Notes: generated by a model from the sequence alone, not told the origin. DNA of 64,000 bases from Alkanindiges illinoisensis (GCF_004377485.1 NZ_SNTY01000014.1:62001-126000), one strand, 5' to 3'; shown: positions 1 through 9,452, counted from the stretch's first letter. Program-made: numbers and translations.

Positions 1-342
1 AGAAAAATGAATGATCCTTATGCTACCTGAAAACGGCTGTCATGGCAAAAAAGTAGCCGTTCTGGCTGATGGGAAAATGCCTAAGATGAGCGCATTGGCC
101 GGGCTTTTCTTGATTTTCTGAAGCAGAATTGTTTTACTTTTCTAAAGGTTGTATTGCTTAGGCTGATTTACTTATTTTCAGGTATTTGTACTAACTATTT
201 TTTTAAATTGTCTGGTAGGGCATTGCCTATGTTATACAGCTCATTTTAATATGGCCGAAATACCCTGTTAACATGATTTTAATGTTTAAGAGCATGTACT
301 AAAGTAATCCTTATAACAACATGAACTTGTCGAGAGATAGCC
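1..342. other. AT-rich non-coding left edge
   Basis: No convincing gene is visible. A 7-bp inverted repeat (AACGGCT at 32-38 and AGCCGTT at 55-61) could be a weak hairpin or the end of a transcript entering from outside the window. The rest is AT-rich and probably holds the promoter of the DUF2750 gene starting at 343. Confidence 0.4.
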
Positions 343-819
343 ATGGAAAATTTTGCCCAAACGCCACAGCTCAATATGCTGGAGCTGGATGCCAAAGCCC
401 GTTATAGATATTTTATCCAGAAAATTATTGCCAAACGTGAAGTGTGGGGCCTGTATCACGATGGATGGGCCATGTCGGGCACTGTGGGTGGCAAAATGGC
501 CTTGCCCCTGTGGCCGGACGCCAAATACGCACGGCTGTGCAATACCCGTAACTGGGCCAAACACCAGGTACAGGCCATGAGCCTGAAAACCTTTGTAGAG
601 GAATTGATTCCCTTGCTCATTGAAAAACAGTGCATGGCTTCGGTGTTTTTAACCCCGGACTGGAACAGTGTACTGGTAGAACCTGAGCGTTTGCTGGCAG
701 ATATTAAAAGTTATGTGTATGCCTGCTTTCAGGAAGAAAAAAATCATTTGCCTGAGCAAGTATCCGCAAGTCAGGCTAAACAGGACTTGCCTGCAATGGC
801 CAGTACGTCTATTCAGTAA
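343..819 (+). CDS. DUF2750 family protein
   Basis: A 158-residue soluble protein without signal peptide or membrane segment. Residues about 10-110 match the DUF2750 pattern: an RYRYFIQKI helix, then EVWGLYHDGWA, the ALPLWPDAKYA segment, and a VFLTPDWNS strand near residue 105. The function of DUF2750 is unknown, so none is assigned. The tail after about residue 125 is polar, rich in Q, A and S, and probably disordered. The ATG at 343 is chosen because GAGAG lies about 8 bases upstream. The gene stands alone and converges on phoX; both share the bidirectional terminator at 848-873. Confidence 0.75.
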   Translation: MENFAQTPQLNMLELDAKARYRYFIQKIIAKREVWGLYHDGWAMSGTVGGKMALPLWPDAKYARLCNTRNWAKHQVQAMSLKTFVEELIPLLIEKQCMASVFLTPDWNSVLVEPERLLADIKSYVYACFQEEKNHLPEQVSASQAKQDLPAMASTSIQ

Positions 820-847
820 TTATTAATGTAAAATCCTGTAGAAAAAT

Positions 848-873
848 AAAACCCTCCGTATGGGGAGGGTTTT
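848..873. terminator. bidirectional rho-independent terminator
   Basis: Perfect arms AAAACCCTCC and GGAGGGTTTT with a 6-base loop. A T-rich stretch follows the stem on both strands, so the hairpin can end both the DUF2750 transcript and the converging phoX transcript. Confidence 0.85.
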
Positions 874-900
874 ACCTGATCTTATGCCTGCTTCAGCGTC

Positions 901-3138
901 TTAACCTAGAATCATACCACCATCCTTACGGGTAACCACGACAGTGGCAGAGCGTGGACGACTGGTGGTATTGGCTGCATTGGTTTGTGTGGCTGGCCAA
1001 TGGCTACCAAAGCTGGCCGGGTTATTGTAGTCCGGTTTGCTGTCTTCACCCGGATGCTGCACATTCAGGAAAATGGCCTTGCAGTCCGGAGTCATGGCAA
1101 TTCCGGTAATTTCACATTCCTTGGGGCCAACCAGAAAACGCTTTAAGCTGTTTTCACTGGCATTTTTGCCTTTAATGGTGGTTTGCTGGCCAGAGGTATT
1201 GCTCAGGGCTTGCGCGCTGGCTGCTCCCCCATCACCCACCTGACCTGGCAGCGCAGCCAGCATCATGCAGTTGGTGACGTCAGTATACTGGCCGTCATCG
1301 GTTTGAATCCACAACACGCCACGGTTATCAAACCACATGCCATCCGGGCTGGAGAAGTCATTGGCATCAGTCAGGCCAGACAGGTTAATGTTGCTGGCTG
1401 CATCTGCCTGCGCACCAAACAGGTAAATATCCCAAGTAAAGGTAGTGCCATCATGGCGATTGTTGGCTTCCTTAAAGCGGATAATATGACCGTTATTGTT
1501 ACCAGTTGAGGTTTTGCCATCTTTGGCATCATTATACTGACGCGGGTTCATGGCATCAACCGGATACTTGCTACCACGGTCACTGTTATTGGTCAGCGTG
1601 ACATACACTTCGCCATTTTTCGGGTTCACGGCACACCATTCCGGGCGATCCATCTTGGTAGCACCTACCACATCGCCGGCTAAACGGGTATGGACCAATA
1701 CATCTGCCTGACTGGCAAACGCATAGACGGTGTTGTTACTGGTTAGGCCATTTTTGCCATAACTTAGCTCAATCCATTGACCCTTACCATCGTCGCTAAA
1801 CTTGGCAACATACAGTGTGCCTTCGTTCAGGTATTTGTCACCTGCCGCATAGCCACCGTTAATGTCTGCATTACTCCACGGTGCCTTGGATACGAACTTG
1901 TAAATGTATTCGCCTCTGGAGTCATCACCCATATAGAAGGTTAGGGGCTGTCCTTCAACGGCTGGGCTAACCCGGCAGTCTTCGTGGGCAAAACGACCAA
2001 GCGCGGTACGTTTGCGCGGTGCAGCGGTAGAAAACGGATCAATTTCTACAATCCAGCCAAAGGTATTAGGGCCATTGCGATAATCCTGCTCGGCACTGTC
2101 AGCCGTCACAGATGCATTCCAGCGGTCAAACAAATCCTGCTGGCTGCTGCCGGTAACCGTTTCCCACTGATAACGTGAACCGGAGCCTTGTTTTAAGCCG
2201 TAGCGATTGAGCGCTATAATTTCTTTAGCAGTGCGCTTGAGGTCATCGGCTGCGTTACGGGCAAAATAACCGATGTAGTTTTCTTCACAGGTTAAATAGG
2301 TGCCCCAGGGGGTATAACCGTTACCACAGTTGTTATGGGTGCCACGGGTTTTATTGCCATTACTGGAAAACCGGGTTTTAACCAGCTCAGCGCCTTTTAC
2401 CGGGCCGCCAAATTCCATTTCAGTGGTAGCAGTAATACGGCGGTTAAATACCGAATCCTTAACCATACTCACCTGACTGGTTTTTTCGTCCTTCTTGACT
2501 TCAACCACAGACACGCCATGTGCGTTGAATTCCTTGATTACTTCATCTTCAACGGTGCGCTTGCCAGTCACCACAGTGGCCCCTGTGGGATGCAGGTAAT
2601 TAGGGTTGATATATTCATGGTTTAGCACCAGTAAACCGCGTGCAGACTGGTTGCTATCCCACTTATTGTTGCTACCAACGCCAAAGAAATGCATACCATC
2701 ATGGCAATCGCCAGAACGCATGGTATAAGACGCGCCACTTTCACGGCTACTGTCCTGCCAGGCGGAAATTTGGGAACTTAACGGATCACCCAGCGCATAC
2801 AATACCGTGGCTTCATAACCTTCTGGCACGGTAATCAGGTCATTCTTGTTTTTATCAACTGCTTTAAAGCTTAATGTTTCCGGGCGTTGTGGCGTTTCCG
2901 GTTTTGGTGTCGTGGTTGGTGGCGTTGTAGCGCTATTATTGTCGTTGTCATCGCTGCCACAGCCCACCAGAGAAGCCGCCATAAACACAGCAGCAGCGCC
3001 ACTGGTGGTTTTTAAAACCTGACGGCGGCTCAGCTGATTATTCATTAAACGGCTGTTTAAAATACTTTCAAAATGAGGATTGTCTGAGGTATTGCAATCA
3101 ATTTCGCGTTCTTCGGTATAGGGGCTTAGCTGAGTCAT
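901..3138 (-). CDS. phoX: PhoX-family alkaline phosphatase, Tat exported
   Basis: A 745-residue protein of the PhoX/DUF839 family, calcium- and iron-dependent secreted phosphatases that release phosphate from esters under starvation. Near residue 35 there is a twin-arginine signal (SRRQVLK) followed by a hydrophobic AAAVFMAASLVGC stretch, so Tat export is expected; the Cys may also act as a lipobox. A low-complexity linker of D, N, T and P comes next, then the catalytic body with family segments such as GLLVLNHEYINPNYL, TYLTCEENY and PDGMWFDNRGVLWIQTDDGQ. The start at 3138 was preferred to an upstream one because CAGGA sits just before it and the Tat motif is then N-terminal. tatABC lies directly upstream, and PhoB-type boxes precede the gene. 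Confidence 0.9.
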   Translation of the reverse strand: MTQLSPYTEEREIDCNTSDNPHFESILNSRLMNNQLSRRQVLKTTSGAAAVFMAASLVGCGSDDNDNNSATTPPTTTPKPETPQRPETLSFKAVDKNKNDLITVPEGYEATVLYALGDPLSSQISAWQDSSRESGASYTMRSGDCHDGMHFFGVGSNNKWDSNQSARGLLVLNHEYINPNYLHPTGATVVTGKRTVEDEVIKEFNAHGVSVVEVKKDEKTSQVSMVKDSVFNRRITATTEMEFGGPVKGAELVKTRFSSNGNKTRGTHNNCGNGYTPWGTYLTCEENYIGYFARNAADDLKRTAKEIIALNRYGLKQGSGSRYQWETVTGSSQQDLFDRWNASVTADSAEQDYRNGPNTFGWIVEIDPFSTAAPRKRTALGRFAHEDCRVSPAVEGQPLTFYMGDDSRGEYIYKFVSKAPWSNADINGGYAAGDKYLNEGTLYVAKFSDDGKGQWIELSYGKNGLTSNNTVYAFASQADVLVHTRLAGDVVGATKMDRPEWCAVNPKNGEVYVTLTNNSDRGSKYPVDAMNPRQYNDAKDGKTSTGNNNGHIIRFKEANNRHDGTTFTWDIYLFGAQADAASNINLSGLTDANDFSSPDGMWFDNRGVLWIQTDDGQYTDVTNCMMLAALPGQVGDGGAASAQALSNTSGQQTTIKGKNASENSLKRFLVGPKECEITGIAMTPDCKAIFLNVQHPGEDSKPDYNNPASFGSHWPATQTNAANTTSRPRSATVVVTRKDGGMILG

Positions 3139-3163
3139 TGTCAGTCCTGGCAAATCGCAAGTC

Positions 3164-3197
3164 AAAAAAAAGGAACGCCTGCATATTGCAGGCTGTT
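3164..3197 (-). terminator. terminator-like hairpin in phoX leader
   Basis: GCCTGCA-ATA-TGCAGGC (3177-3193) is extended by AAC/GTT pairing, and on the minus strand it is followed by CC and eight T residues. It can end tatC read-through. It also lies where the phoX -10 region or transcript start should be, so it could instead sit in the phoX leader. Confidence 0.6.
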
Positions 3198-3198
3198 G

Positions 3199-3238
3199 AT
3201 GACAGAAACTTGACAGGCAGTTGACCAGTTGATGACAG
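3199..3238 (-). promoter_or_regulatory. tandem PhoB (Pho) boxes upstream of phoX
   Basis: On the minus strand four heptamers CTGTCAT, TGGTCAA, CTGTCAA and CTGTCAT each have a 4-base spacer, so their starts fall at an exact 11-bp period (plus-strand 3199, 3210, 3221, 3232). The PhoB consensus is two CTGTCAT-like heptamers 11 bp apart, so this reads as two adjacent Pho boxes. The array ends 61 bp before the phoX start codon. A -10 element would fall near 3183-3188. Confidence 0.85.
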
Positions 3239-3314
3239 TTTAAATAAGTACTCCAAATGCATAAAAACAATCACTTAAGCAATGCATAAAGCACAAGGCC
3301 TGAGCTGGCAAAAT

Positions 3315-4097
3315 TTAGGAATGAGTGCGCTGCTTTTCTAGAAAACGGCCAAAGAACAAACCAGTTTCAAATAAAATCCACATGGGAATTGCCAGCATGG
3401 CCATACTTAAGGCATCGGGCGGTGTAATAAACATCGACACAAAAAAACAGCCCACAATAATATAGCGTCGCTTGGCCACCAGCGTTTCTACCGACACGAT
3501 TCCCGCCAGAATCAAGAGCAAGGTCGCTACCGGCACTTCAAAGGTGAGGCCAAATACCAAAAATAGCTTGAGGCAAAAACCCAGATAACTGTTGATGTCT
3601 GTCATGGGTGCCACGGTTTCAGGCGCCGCATGAATAAAAAAGGTCAGCACCGCAGGCAGGGTAATAAAGTACGCAAAAGCAATTCCCACATAAAATAGCA
3701 CAATACTGGACAGCAATAGCGGAATAGCAATTCGTTTTTCCCGGCTATATAGCCCCGGTGCCACAAACTGCCAGATCTGGTGCAGGATATACGGCATGGC
3801 AATCATGAGCGCAATAAAGAAATTCAGCTTGAATGGCGCCATGAAGGTTGCAGTCACATCAGTGGCAATCATGGTGGCATTGGCAGGAAGCTGGGCACGC
3901 AAAGGCCGTGATAATCCCTCATAAAGCCGATTGGCAAACGGCAGCATGACAAAAAATAGCACCAGAACAATACCCAGAATTCGCATGAGCCGGGTACGCA
4001 GTTCCATCAAATGCGAGGTTAATGGCATTTGTGCGAACTGTTCCTGTTCGTCTTGTTGTGATCCCACTGGTTCTGGGGGCGTGCTGAGTAAATTCAT
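3315..4097 (-). CDS. tatC: Sec-independent protein translocase TatC
   Basis: A 260-residue polytopic inner-membrane protein, the receptor for twin-arginine signal peptides in the TatBC complex. It shows the expected N-terminal cytoplasmic helix with SHLMELRTRLMR, six hydrophobic segments, and the conserved region KLNFFIALMIAMPYILHQIW followed by FVAPGLYSREKR. The length is normal. The start ATG overlaps the tatB stop in an ATGA arrangement, which implies translational coupling. It is the last gene of the tatABC unit; the terminator-like hairpin at 3164-3197 lies downstream. The neighbouring phoX product is a Tat substrate. Confidence 0.96.
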   Translation of the reverse strand: MNLLSTPPEPVGSQQDEQEQFAQMPLTSHLMELRTRLMRILGIVLVLFFVMLPFANRLYEGLSRPLRAQLPANATMIATDVTATFMAPFKLNFFIALMIAMPYILHQIWQFVAPGLYSREKRIAIPLLLSSIVLFYVGIAFAYFITLPAVLTFFIHAAPETVAPMTDINSYLGFCLKLFLVFGLTFEVPVATLLLILAGIVSVETLVAKRRYIIVGCFFVSMFITPPDALSMAMLAIPMWILFETGLFFGRFLEKQRTHS

Positions 4098-4633
4098 AAG
4101 GCCGCCTCGGTATTATTTAATGCAGAACTGGATAGATGATCAGGCTCAGGCGCACCCGACCGGGTATCAGCATGTTGAGACATTTCTTGTGAGTGAGCAT
4201 TGGATTGGGAGCTGGCCGATAACTGATGCGGTTGCAGCAAAGCCAGCCTGAGCAAGTGTCCAGTGGTATAAGGCACGCCCATTACTGTGATGAAAGACAG
4301 CGTAATGGGCAAATAAACACTGGCTATTGCTGGCACAGCAGAGGATTGAGAAGTCTGGTTAAGCTCAGCCAGTTCGTCTGACATCTGATCAAGCTGGGCC
4401 TGCATTTGTGCTTCAATATCTTTAATGCGGGCCAGTTCCTGCTGCATGTGCTCACGCAGCTCTGCCAGTTGCAGTTCTTTTTCAATATCCTGTTGCAGGT
4501 TACTCACCAGATGGCGCAAACGCGCATACCAGCGGCCGGCAGTACGTACAGCTGTGGGCAGTTTTTCCGGCCCTAAAATAACCAGCGCAATAATGCCAAA
4601 CAGCAATAATTCGCTAAAACCAATATTTAGCAT
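4094..4633 (-). CDS. tatB: Sec-independent protein translocase TatB
   Basis: A 179-residue single-pass protein. It begins MLNIGFSELLLFGIIALVIL, the typical TatB membrane anchor with the conserved Glu in GFSELL and the LGPEKLP hinge. A long amphipathic and coiled region follows to about residue 95. A second hydrophobic stretch near residues 102-125 (VPAIASVYLPITLSFITVMG) is unusual for TatB and leads into a polar tail with little conservation. With TatC it forms the substrate-binding complex. It lies between tatA and tatC and overlaps tatC by 4 bases. Confidence 0.93.
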   Translation of the reverse strand: MLNIGFSELLLFGIIALVILGPEKLPTAVRTAGRWYARLRHLVSNLQQDIEKELQLAELREHMQQELARIKDIEAQMQAQLDQMSDELAELNQTSQSSAVPAIASVYLPITLSFITVMGVPYTTGHLLRLALLQPHQLSASSQSNAHSQEMSQHADTRSGAPEPDHLSSSALNNTEAAL

Positions 4634-4694
4634 ACATTAGATTCAGTATAAGTCAGGTTTGTTGTATCCAGCGCGTCAATTAGCAAAGAATAAA

Positions 4695-4925
4695 CTAGCT
4701 TTTGTCCTGGGAAACAACATGCTCGGAAGCTTTGCCATTTACAACGCGTTCATCATGTAGACGAGCCGCTTCTGCTTTTCTGGCATCTTCATCCTTTACA
4801 GAATCCTTAAAGTCTTTCACTGCACCGCCTAAATCCTTGCCCAGATTTTTAAGTTTGGACGTGCCAAACAGTAAAATTACTACGATGGCAAACAGCACAA
4901 TATGCCAGATTGATAAACCAGCCAT
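4695..4925 (-). CDS. tatA: Sec-independent protein translocase TatA
   Basis: A 76-residue protein with one N-terminal membrane helix ([17 protein letters not shown]), the [14 protein letters not shown] hinge and amphipathic helix, and a charged tail. This is the standard TatA layout; TatA oligomers form the conducting part of the Tat translocon in the inner membrane. It is first in tatABC, with 61 bases before tatB. A terminator at 5120-5160 separates it from hisIE upstream, so it probably has its own promoter in the AT-rich stretch around 4930-5110. Confidence 0.95.
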   Translation of the reverse strand: MAGLSIWHIVLFAIVVILLFGTSKLKNLGKDLGGAVKDFKDSVKDEDARKAEAARLHDERVVNGKASEHVVSQDKS

Positions 4926-5119
4926 TGCCAGCTCCTTGATATGTTATCGTTCATTGACTTATGACAAAATTAGCACGATTTAATGACAAGAATGTGAATA
5001 TTTATTAAGGATACGCCCGCTTAAACTGACCTTGTAGCATTCTTTTGCCTAAATTTTTCTGGGTGATCCATGTTGCAGGAATAACCCATGTTTATTATCA
5101 ATAGTCAGAAATTACGGCT

Positions 5120-5160
5120 AAAAAAGTAGGGCTAAAACGGGGTGAATTCGATAGCCCTAC
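5120..5160 (-). terminator. terminator of hisIE
   Basis: Perfect 9-bp arms GTAGGGCTA (5126-5134) and TAGCCCTAC (5152-5160) enclose a 17-base loop. On the minus strand six T residues follow the stem, downstream of the hisIE stop. Confidence 0.75.
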
Positions 5161-5208
5161 AGTCGGTTAGAACAGCACTGCTTTAAAACAGGTCATGGCA
5201 AATGTTGA

Positions 5209-6006
5209 CTACGAAGAACTACGTGCTGCTTTTTCATCAAGGCCAGACAGCCCCATGCGACGCGCCAGTTCGTCCAGAACGCGTTTGGGTGCCAGGTCAA
5301 AATAGCCCAGCATCACAATGCTGTGAAACCACAAATCGGCCGTTTCATAAATCAGCTCATCCTGGTATTCCTGTGCATTCAGGTGAATAGCACAGTCCTT
5401 GGCGGCCAGAATGGTTTCTATACTTTCTTCGCCCAGTTTTTCCAGAATCTTGTTTAACCCTTTGCCATACAGGCTTGCCACATACGATTTATCCTCGCTG
5501 GCCTGCTTGCGTTGCTGCATCACGCCTGCCAGATGCGCCAGCACATCCACACTTTCGCGCTGAATTAGTTGCTGTTCGGTGGCTATAGCATGGCTGTGTG
5601 ATGAATCATGCTGCGATTTACTGCCACCATAAATGGCTTGTGGATCTTTTTGCACAGCATCCACCACCTGCCAGCCTTGCGGCGTGAGTACCCGGTAAAA
5701 ACAGGATTCACGGCCAGTATGACAGGCAATGCCGCCATGCTGGGTGATCTGCAATACGATCACATCGCCATCACAATCCAGGCGGATTTCATGTACTTCC
5801 TGATAATGCCCGGATTCTTCGCCCTTATGCCACAGCTTGTTGCGCGAACGGGAAAAATAAACCCCGCGATTGTTATCATGGGTGAGTTGTAGTGCTTCCC
5901 GGTTCATCCAGGCGACCATGAGAACACGGCCCGTCTGATGGTCTTGAGCAATTGCCGGAATTAAACCGTTTTGGTCAAATTTTACATCATCTAGCCAGTT
6001 ATTCAT
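5209..6006 (-). CDS. hisIE: Bifunctional phosphoribosyl-AMP cyclohydrolase / phosphoribosyl-ATP pyrophosphatase
   Basis: A 265-residue fusion carrying steps 2 and 3 of histidine synthesis. The N-terminal HisI part (about residues 1-120) has [30 protein letters not shown] and the metal-binding segment with DCDGD, ACHTG and SCFY. The C-terminal HisE part (about 165-255) has the MazG-like helical pattern, with [20 protein letters not shown] and [11 protein letters not shown], whose acidic residues bind Mg. A His- and Ser-rich linker joins the two. A hisIE-tatA neighbourhood is common in Moraxellaceae as far as I remember. It is transcribed alone here and ends in its own terminator. Confidence 0.95.
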   Translation of the reverse strand: MNNWLDDVKFDQNGLIPAIAQDHQTGRVLMVAWMNREALQLTHDNNRGVYFSRSRNKLWHKGEESGHYQEVHEIRLDCDGDVIVLQITQHGGIACHTGRESCFYRVLTPQGWQVVDAVQKDPQAIYGGSKSQHDSSHSHAIATEQQLIQRESVDVLAHLAGVMQQRKQASEDKSYVASLYGKGLNKILEKLGEESIETILAAKDCAIHLNAQEYQDELIYETADLWFHSIVMLGYFDLAPKRVLDELARRMGLSGLDEKAARSSS

Positions 6007-6221
6007 GGAATACTCTTTATAAAATCAAACAGGTGGAGTGGGGATTATAGTGGAATTTACTTCGCTTGTACCTGCCCATGCAATAGGTTCTAATCACACG
6101 TAAAATCAGCATAATTTACTTCAATGAACATACGAAAATATTATCTTAAAAAGAAAAAACTGGCTGCTGAAAACAAATTCGGCAGCCAGCCTGAATATCA
6201 AATTATTGCAATATTAAGCAA

Positions 6222-7337
6222 TTAAAAATTGGCAAAACGCACACCAAAAGAAGCATAACCATATTTACGGTCTAAGCGTGATGCAGTGACTGAGTTATAC
6301 AGGAAGGGAATAGTGCCAACAAAGTTATTTTTAAATAGCTGACTGGCCACAAACAGACTGGTGTAATTGTTGAGCTTATAGGACAAGTCCAACCCCAGTG
6401 TATGATTGCTCTTAATGGCCGAATTGCCATAAGTGCTTACCCGGTCATCAATATCCTGACGCATCAGGTACTGAAACTGGTAGCCCAGCAGGCTATTGAA
6501 CTTTTTATAGCTCCAGTTCCATGAGCCACCGATACTGAAAAAACCAGCGTCGTAGCTGAGGTCTTTGTCCATATCCAGCCCGTAGTTAGAGGCTTGATCT
6601 GTAAAGCTGGCTTCTTCAAGGGTTGTACCATTATTGGTACAAGGTGCTACTAGTTGGCCATTGAGCTGGTTATTTGAGTTCACCTGAATATTAAAATTGC
6701 AGTTACCGCCAATATTAAGATTAGCATTTAAGCTATCAACGTCAACTTTGCTGTACCCAAGGCTGACAAACCCATTGAGCTTATTCTGGCGATCCAGACG
6801 GCGGGCAAACAGTAAATCCACTTGCGCCTGAATGTCATTTAGGTCATTGACATTAAGTTTACTAAAACGCTGGTTATTAACAATGGTGGTAGATGTCTTG
6901 CTGAGTTCATCAGCTTGGTTGCCCCATAAAGACAGGCGAATGGCAACTTCATCACCAGGTTTAAGCGTGAGCAAAGGCGTATATTGAACTGCAGCCAACC
7001 AGCTATCAATCCGGTTTTTATCCTGACCATATTCAATGTTGCGGTTCCAGTAACCTGCCTCGGCAATCCACTGCGGATGAAAGGCATAATTTACAAGCAA
7101 ATGCCCGCCATTATAGTCCCCGGCATTATCTCCCACCGCGCCTTCACTTTCCCGGATATTAAAAATATCCACGGTGTCATTCACAATATCAAAACTGGCT
7201 TCTATTGACAGCGGAGAGGCTGTATTGGCGGGCAAAGGCTGTAGAAACACATCATTGGGGGCAGCAATGACGGCTTGAGTGAACGTCAGCAGACACGCAG
7301 TGCCAACGGCATTAAGACAAAAACGTTGAATGGACAT
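6222..7337 (-). CDS. Probable outer-membrane beta-barrel protein
   Basis: I do not recognise the family. The protein (371 residues from the chosen start) begins with a Sec-type signal, a basic start then NAVGTACLLTFTQAVIAAPN, with likely cleavage after AVIAA. The mature part alternates polar and aromatic or hydrophobic residues and ends in an aromatic residue (YASFGVRFANF), the C-terminal signature of outer-membrane barrels. Segments such as HLLVNYAFHPQWIAEAGYW and NKLNGFVSLGYSKV look like paired barrel strands. A Cys pair is visible (GGNCNF and APCTNN). The start at 7337 puts the signal peptide at the N-terminus; the ribosome site is weak, and an ATG at 7382 remains possible. Function unknown. 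Confidence 0.6.
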   Translation of the reverse strand: MSIQRFCLNAVGTACLLTFTQAVIAAPNDVFLQPLPANTASPLSIEASFDIVNDTVDIFNIRESEGAVGDNAGDYNGGHLLVNYAFHPQWIAEAGYWNRNIEYGQDKNRIDSWLAAVQYTPLLTLKPGDEVAIRLSLWGNQADELSKTSTTIVNNQRFSKLNVNDLNDIQAQVDLLFARRLDRQNKLNGFVSLGYSKVDVDSLNANLNIGGNCNFNIQVNSNNQLNGQLVAPCTNNGTTLEEASFTDQASNYGLDMDKDLSYDAGFFSIGGSWNWSYKKFNSLLGYQFQYLMRQDIDDRVSTYGNSAIKSNHTLGLDLSYKLNNYTSLFVASQLFKNNFVGTIPFLYNSVTASRLDRKYGYASFGVRFANF

Positions 7338-7476
7338 AGCAGGATCTACCCATCGTAAATAATATAAAAATAAATGGCGCATCTATAAGCATAACCCAGT
7401 GCGCATCAAGCCAAATTCAGAATAAGGCTTGGATCAAAATTTGAAAAATTGGTGCAAACCGATGACCCAAACAAAT

Positions 7477-7498
7477 AGAGTTACCCGAAGGTAACTCT
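7477..7498 (-). terminator. UUCG-capped hairpin after lipoprotein gene
   Basis: Arms AGAGTTACC and GGTAACTCT close a loop that reads TTCG on the minus strand between C and G, the very stable CUUCGG tetraloop. The T-run after it is short (ATTTGTTT). Probable terminator of the gene ending at 7529. Confidence 0.65.
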
Positions 7499-7528
7499 AA
7501 AAGTAAATAGTACTAGTCTTGCAGCGTA

Positions 7529-9289
7529 TTATTTAACATTGATTACAGCGTCAACACCCTGACCATTGAGTACAATCGGATTGCTGATAGAGTTGTCAAC
7601 GTTAATGCTGATACTACGGGCAGCCTTGGCAGCTTCGCCAGTCCCTGTACCTACACGTACAGTAGTGTTCAGGGTTTTACCCAGCGCCACTTTAAGGCTA
7701 ACCACCTTGCCAGAAGTTGGACGATAGTTGGCAATCTGGGCAGCAGTGGCACCAGAAGCAGAAGCTACTTTGTTCAGGAAAGTATCAATCGGCAGGCTTA
7801 CAGCACCATTGCTTACTGCCAATGGATCAGCTGCTTTATTGGCTACAGTGGTTCCTGTCACATTTAATGCACCACTTAAACGGAATGAATAGCTTGCATT
7901 TAATGGAACGGCTGCAGCAGTTAAAGCGCCATTATTATTAAAAGTCAGCGATACATTATTAACAATCAGGTCTAGCTGATTGGTGCCAATGGTATAGCTT
8001 AAGCCAATGCGAGCTTCTGAGAAGTTATCCTGAAATGGCGAACCAACTTTATTCAATTTAACTTGAACATTATTAAGAGGACCATTTACGGATAATTCAT
8101 TGCCTGAGCTAACAGAACGTTCAATCTCACCAATATTATAAGCTGTGCCACCATTTAAGCTGATGCTATCAAGTTGCAGATAATTTCTATACAGCTCAGC
8201 TTGCTGTAGGTCTGCTACCACGGTTGCTGGGATTCTGTTTTCTTCTGGCAAAGAGTTATTGACTGCTACAAGTGCTGTTGCAATACCATTCGGGTTGTTG
8301 ATGACCGCATTACCCAGAGCACGCAATGCATTAACGTCTACGCCAGGCGCTGTGAGAGCGTCAGCCAGTGGGCGAATCAGGTTGCTGGCTGCAGGTGAAG
8401 TAGCCGTTTCCTGAATAGCTGCCAGTTGAGACCCTAATGTTGCCTTGATACTGTCAGCAGTGGCATTTGGAATTGCCACATAAGTGAGTTTATTAACGTC
8501 TGCTACTTTGTCAGCAATGGTTGCCGCTGCAACAGCTGCAGTATTTGTAGCTAATTGACGTAATTCATTACCTGTAAACGGCAAGCTGGAAGGATTGGCT
8601 TCGGCAGCTTTTTGTACCGCACCAGCTACCGCGCTTTCCGCAAGGGCTGGACTGCTTAAGTCAACAGTACCGGTTGATGTGGTAATGCTGGCAGATAATG
8701 CAGCTGCCGCCGCCGCTGCAGCCTGAGCTGCAGTCATAGTACCATTGCTACTGGCGCTTAACTGCAACAGGGTTTTTTGAATCTGGTCAGCAAACTGCTG
8801 TACTACCACGGTTTGTTTAAGTAGCGCTGCATTGCCCATTGGATCAGTGGTTAATAAATTGGTGCCGGACAGGCCCAGTTTAGCTGCCAGATCAGAAGCA
8901 TTACCTCCTGATGCTGCAATCAGCGTGGTCAACGGTGAAGCAATGTTTAATGCACCTGGTACTGCACGTGGCGTTTTCAACACGCCTTCAAATGGCAGTC
9001 CAGTACCAATATCGACACCGCCAGTTACGGTTAGCGCAGTTGAAATATTGTTGCAAGCTGCCGGATATGTAAAGCTACCGACCTTGTCAGTTTTAACGGA
9101 AGGAGAGTTTGGGCAATTATCAAATGTAACCGTTGCACCATCCAGATAAAAGTCAACGGCTTTACCCTGTGCGACAGGCTGGTTAGAGGGTGGCAAACTA
9201 TCATTGCTGCTACCACCGCAACCTGCGAGCAAGGCAGTGGCCACTGCAATAGTGAGTGTTGTAAATGTGGTTTTAAAGATAATATTCAT
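7529..9289 (-). CDS. Large surface-type lipoprotein of unknown function
   Basis: A 586-residue protein with a lipoprotein signal: hydrophobic segment then LLAGC, so Cys23 would be lipidated. After a short S/N/P linker comes a compact domain (about 45-110) with VDFYLDGATVTFDNC and YPAACNN, where two Cys could form a disulfide. A long Ala-, Ser- and Thr-rich helical region (about 115-350) contains an eight-Ala stretch. The C-terminal half is beta-rich with repeated N, G and V. No catalytic motif is visible. Lipoproteins of this plan occur in Acinetobacter and relatives, but I know of no assigned role. It is a single gene with its own UUCG hairpin terminator. Confidence 0.65.
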   Translation of the reverse strand: MNIIFKTTFTTLTIAVATALLAGCGGSSNDSLPPSNQPVAQGKAVDFYLDGATVTFDNCPNSPSVKTDKVGSFTYPAACNNISTALTVTGGVDIGTGLPFEGVLKTPRAVPGALNIASPLTTLIAASGGNASDLAAKLGLSGTNLLTTDPMGNAALLKQTVVVQQFADQIQKTLLQLSASSNGTMTAAQAAAAAAAALSASITTSTGTVDLSSPALAESAVAGAVQKAAEANPSSLPFTGNELRQLATNTAAVAAATIADKVADVNKLTYVAIPNATADSIKATLGSQLAAIQETATSPAASNLIRPLADALTAPGVDVNALRALGNAVINNPNGIATALVAVNNSLPEENRIPATVVADLQQAELYRNYLQLDSISLNGGTAYNIGEIERSVSSGNELSVNGPLNNVQVKLNKVGSPFQDNFSEARIGLSYTIGTNQLDLIVNNVSLTFNNNGALTAAAVPLNASYSFRLSGALNVTGTTVANKAADPLAVSNGAVSLPIDTFLNKVASASGATAAQIANYRPTSGKVVSLKVALGKTLNTTVRVGTGTGEAAKAARSISINVDNSISNPIVLNGQGVDAVINVK

Positions 9290-9431
9290 TTGCTTATTCT
9301 TCCTTTGGCAAAAAATGGAGGGTTATTAAACTGATAATTCAACCATTAATAAAGGTTTTTTCCAGAAAAATAACTGTTGTCGTAGACTTAAAATGAATTT
9401 CTTATAGCAAAAAACCAGTGCCTGAGCAATG

Positions 9432-9452
9432 AAAAAAGGATATTTCTCCTTT
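9432..9452 (-). terminator. weak terminator after the patatin-like pseudogene
   Basis: AAAGGA (9435-9440) pairs with TCCTTT (9447-9452) around a 6-base loop. On the minus strand the T tract continues for three more bases, just downstream of the broken patatin gene. Confidence 0.5.

Noticed and set aside
2335-2625. Several plus-strand frames inside phoX, including one of 96 residues
   Set aside because: They are shadows of the well-supported minus-strand gene, with no ribosome sites or domains.
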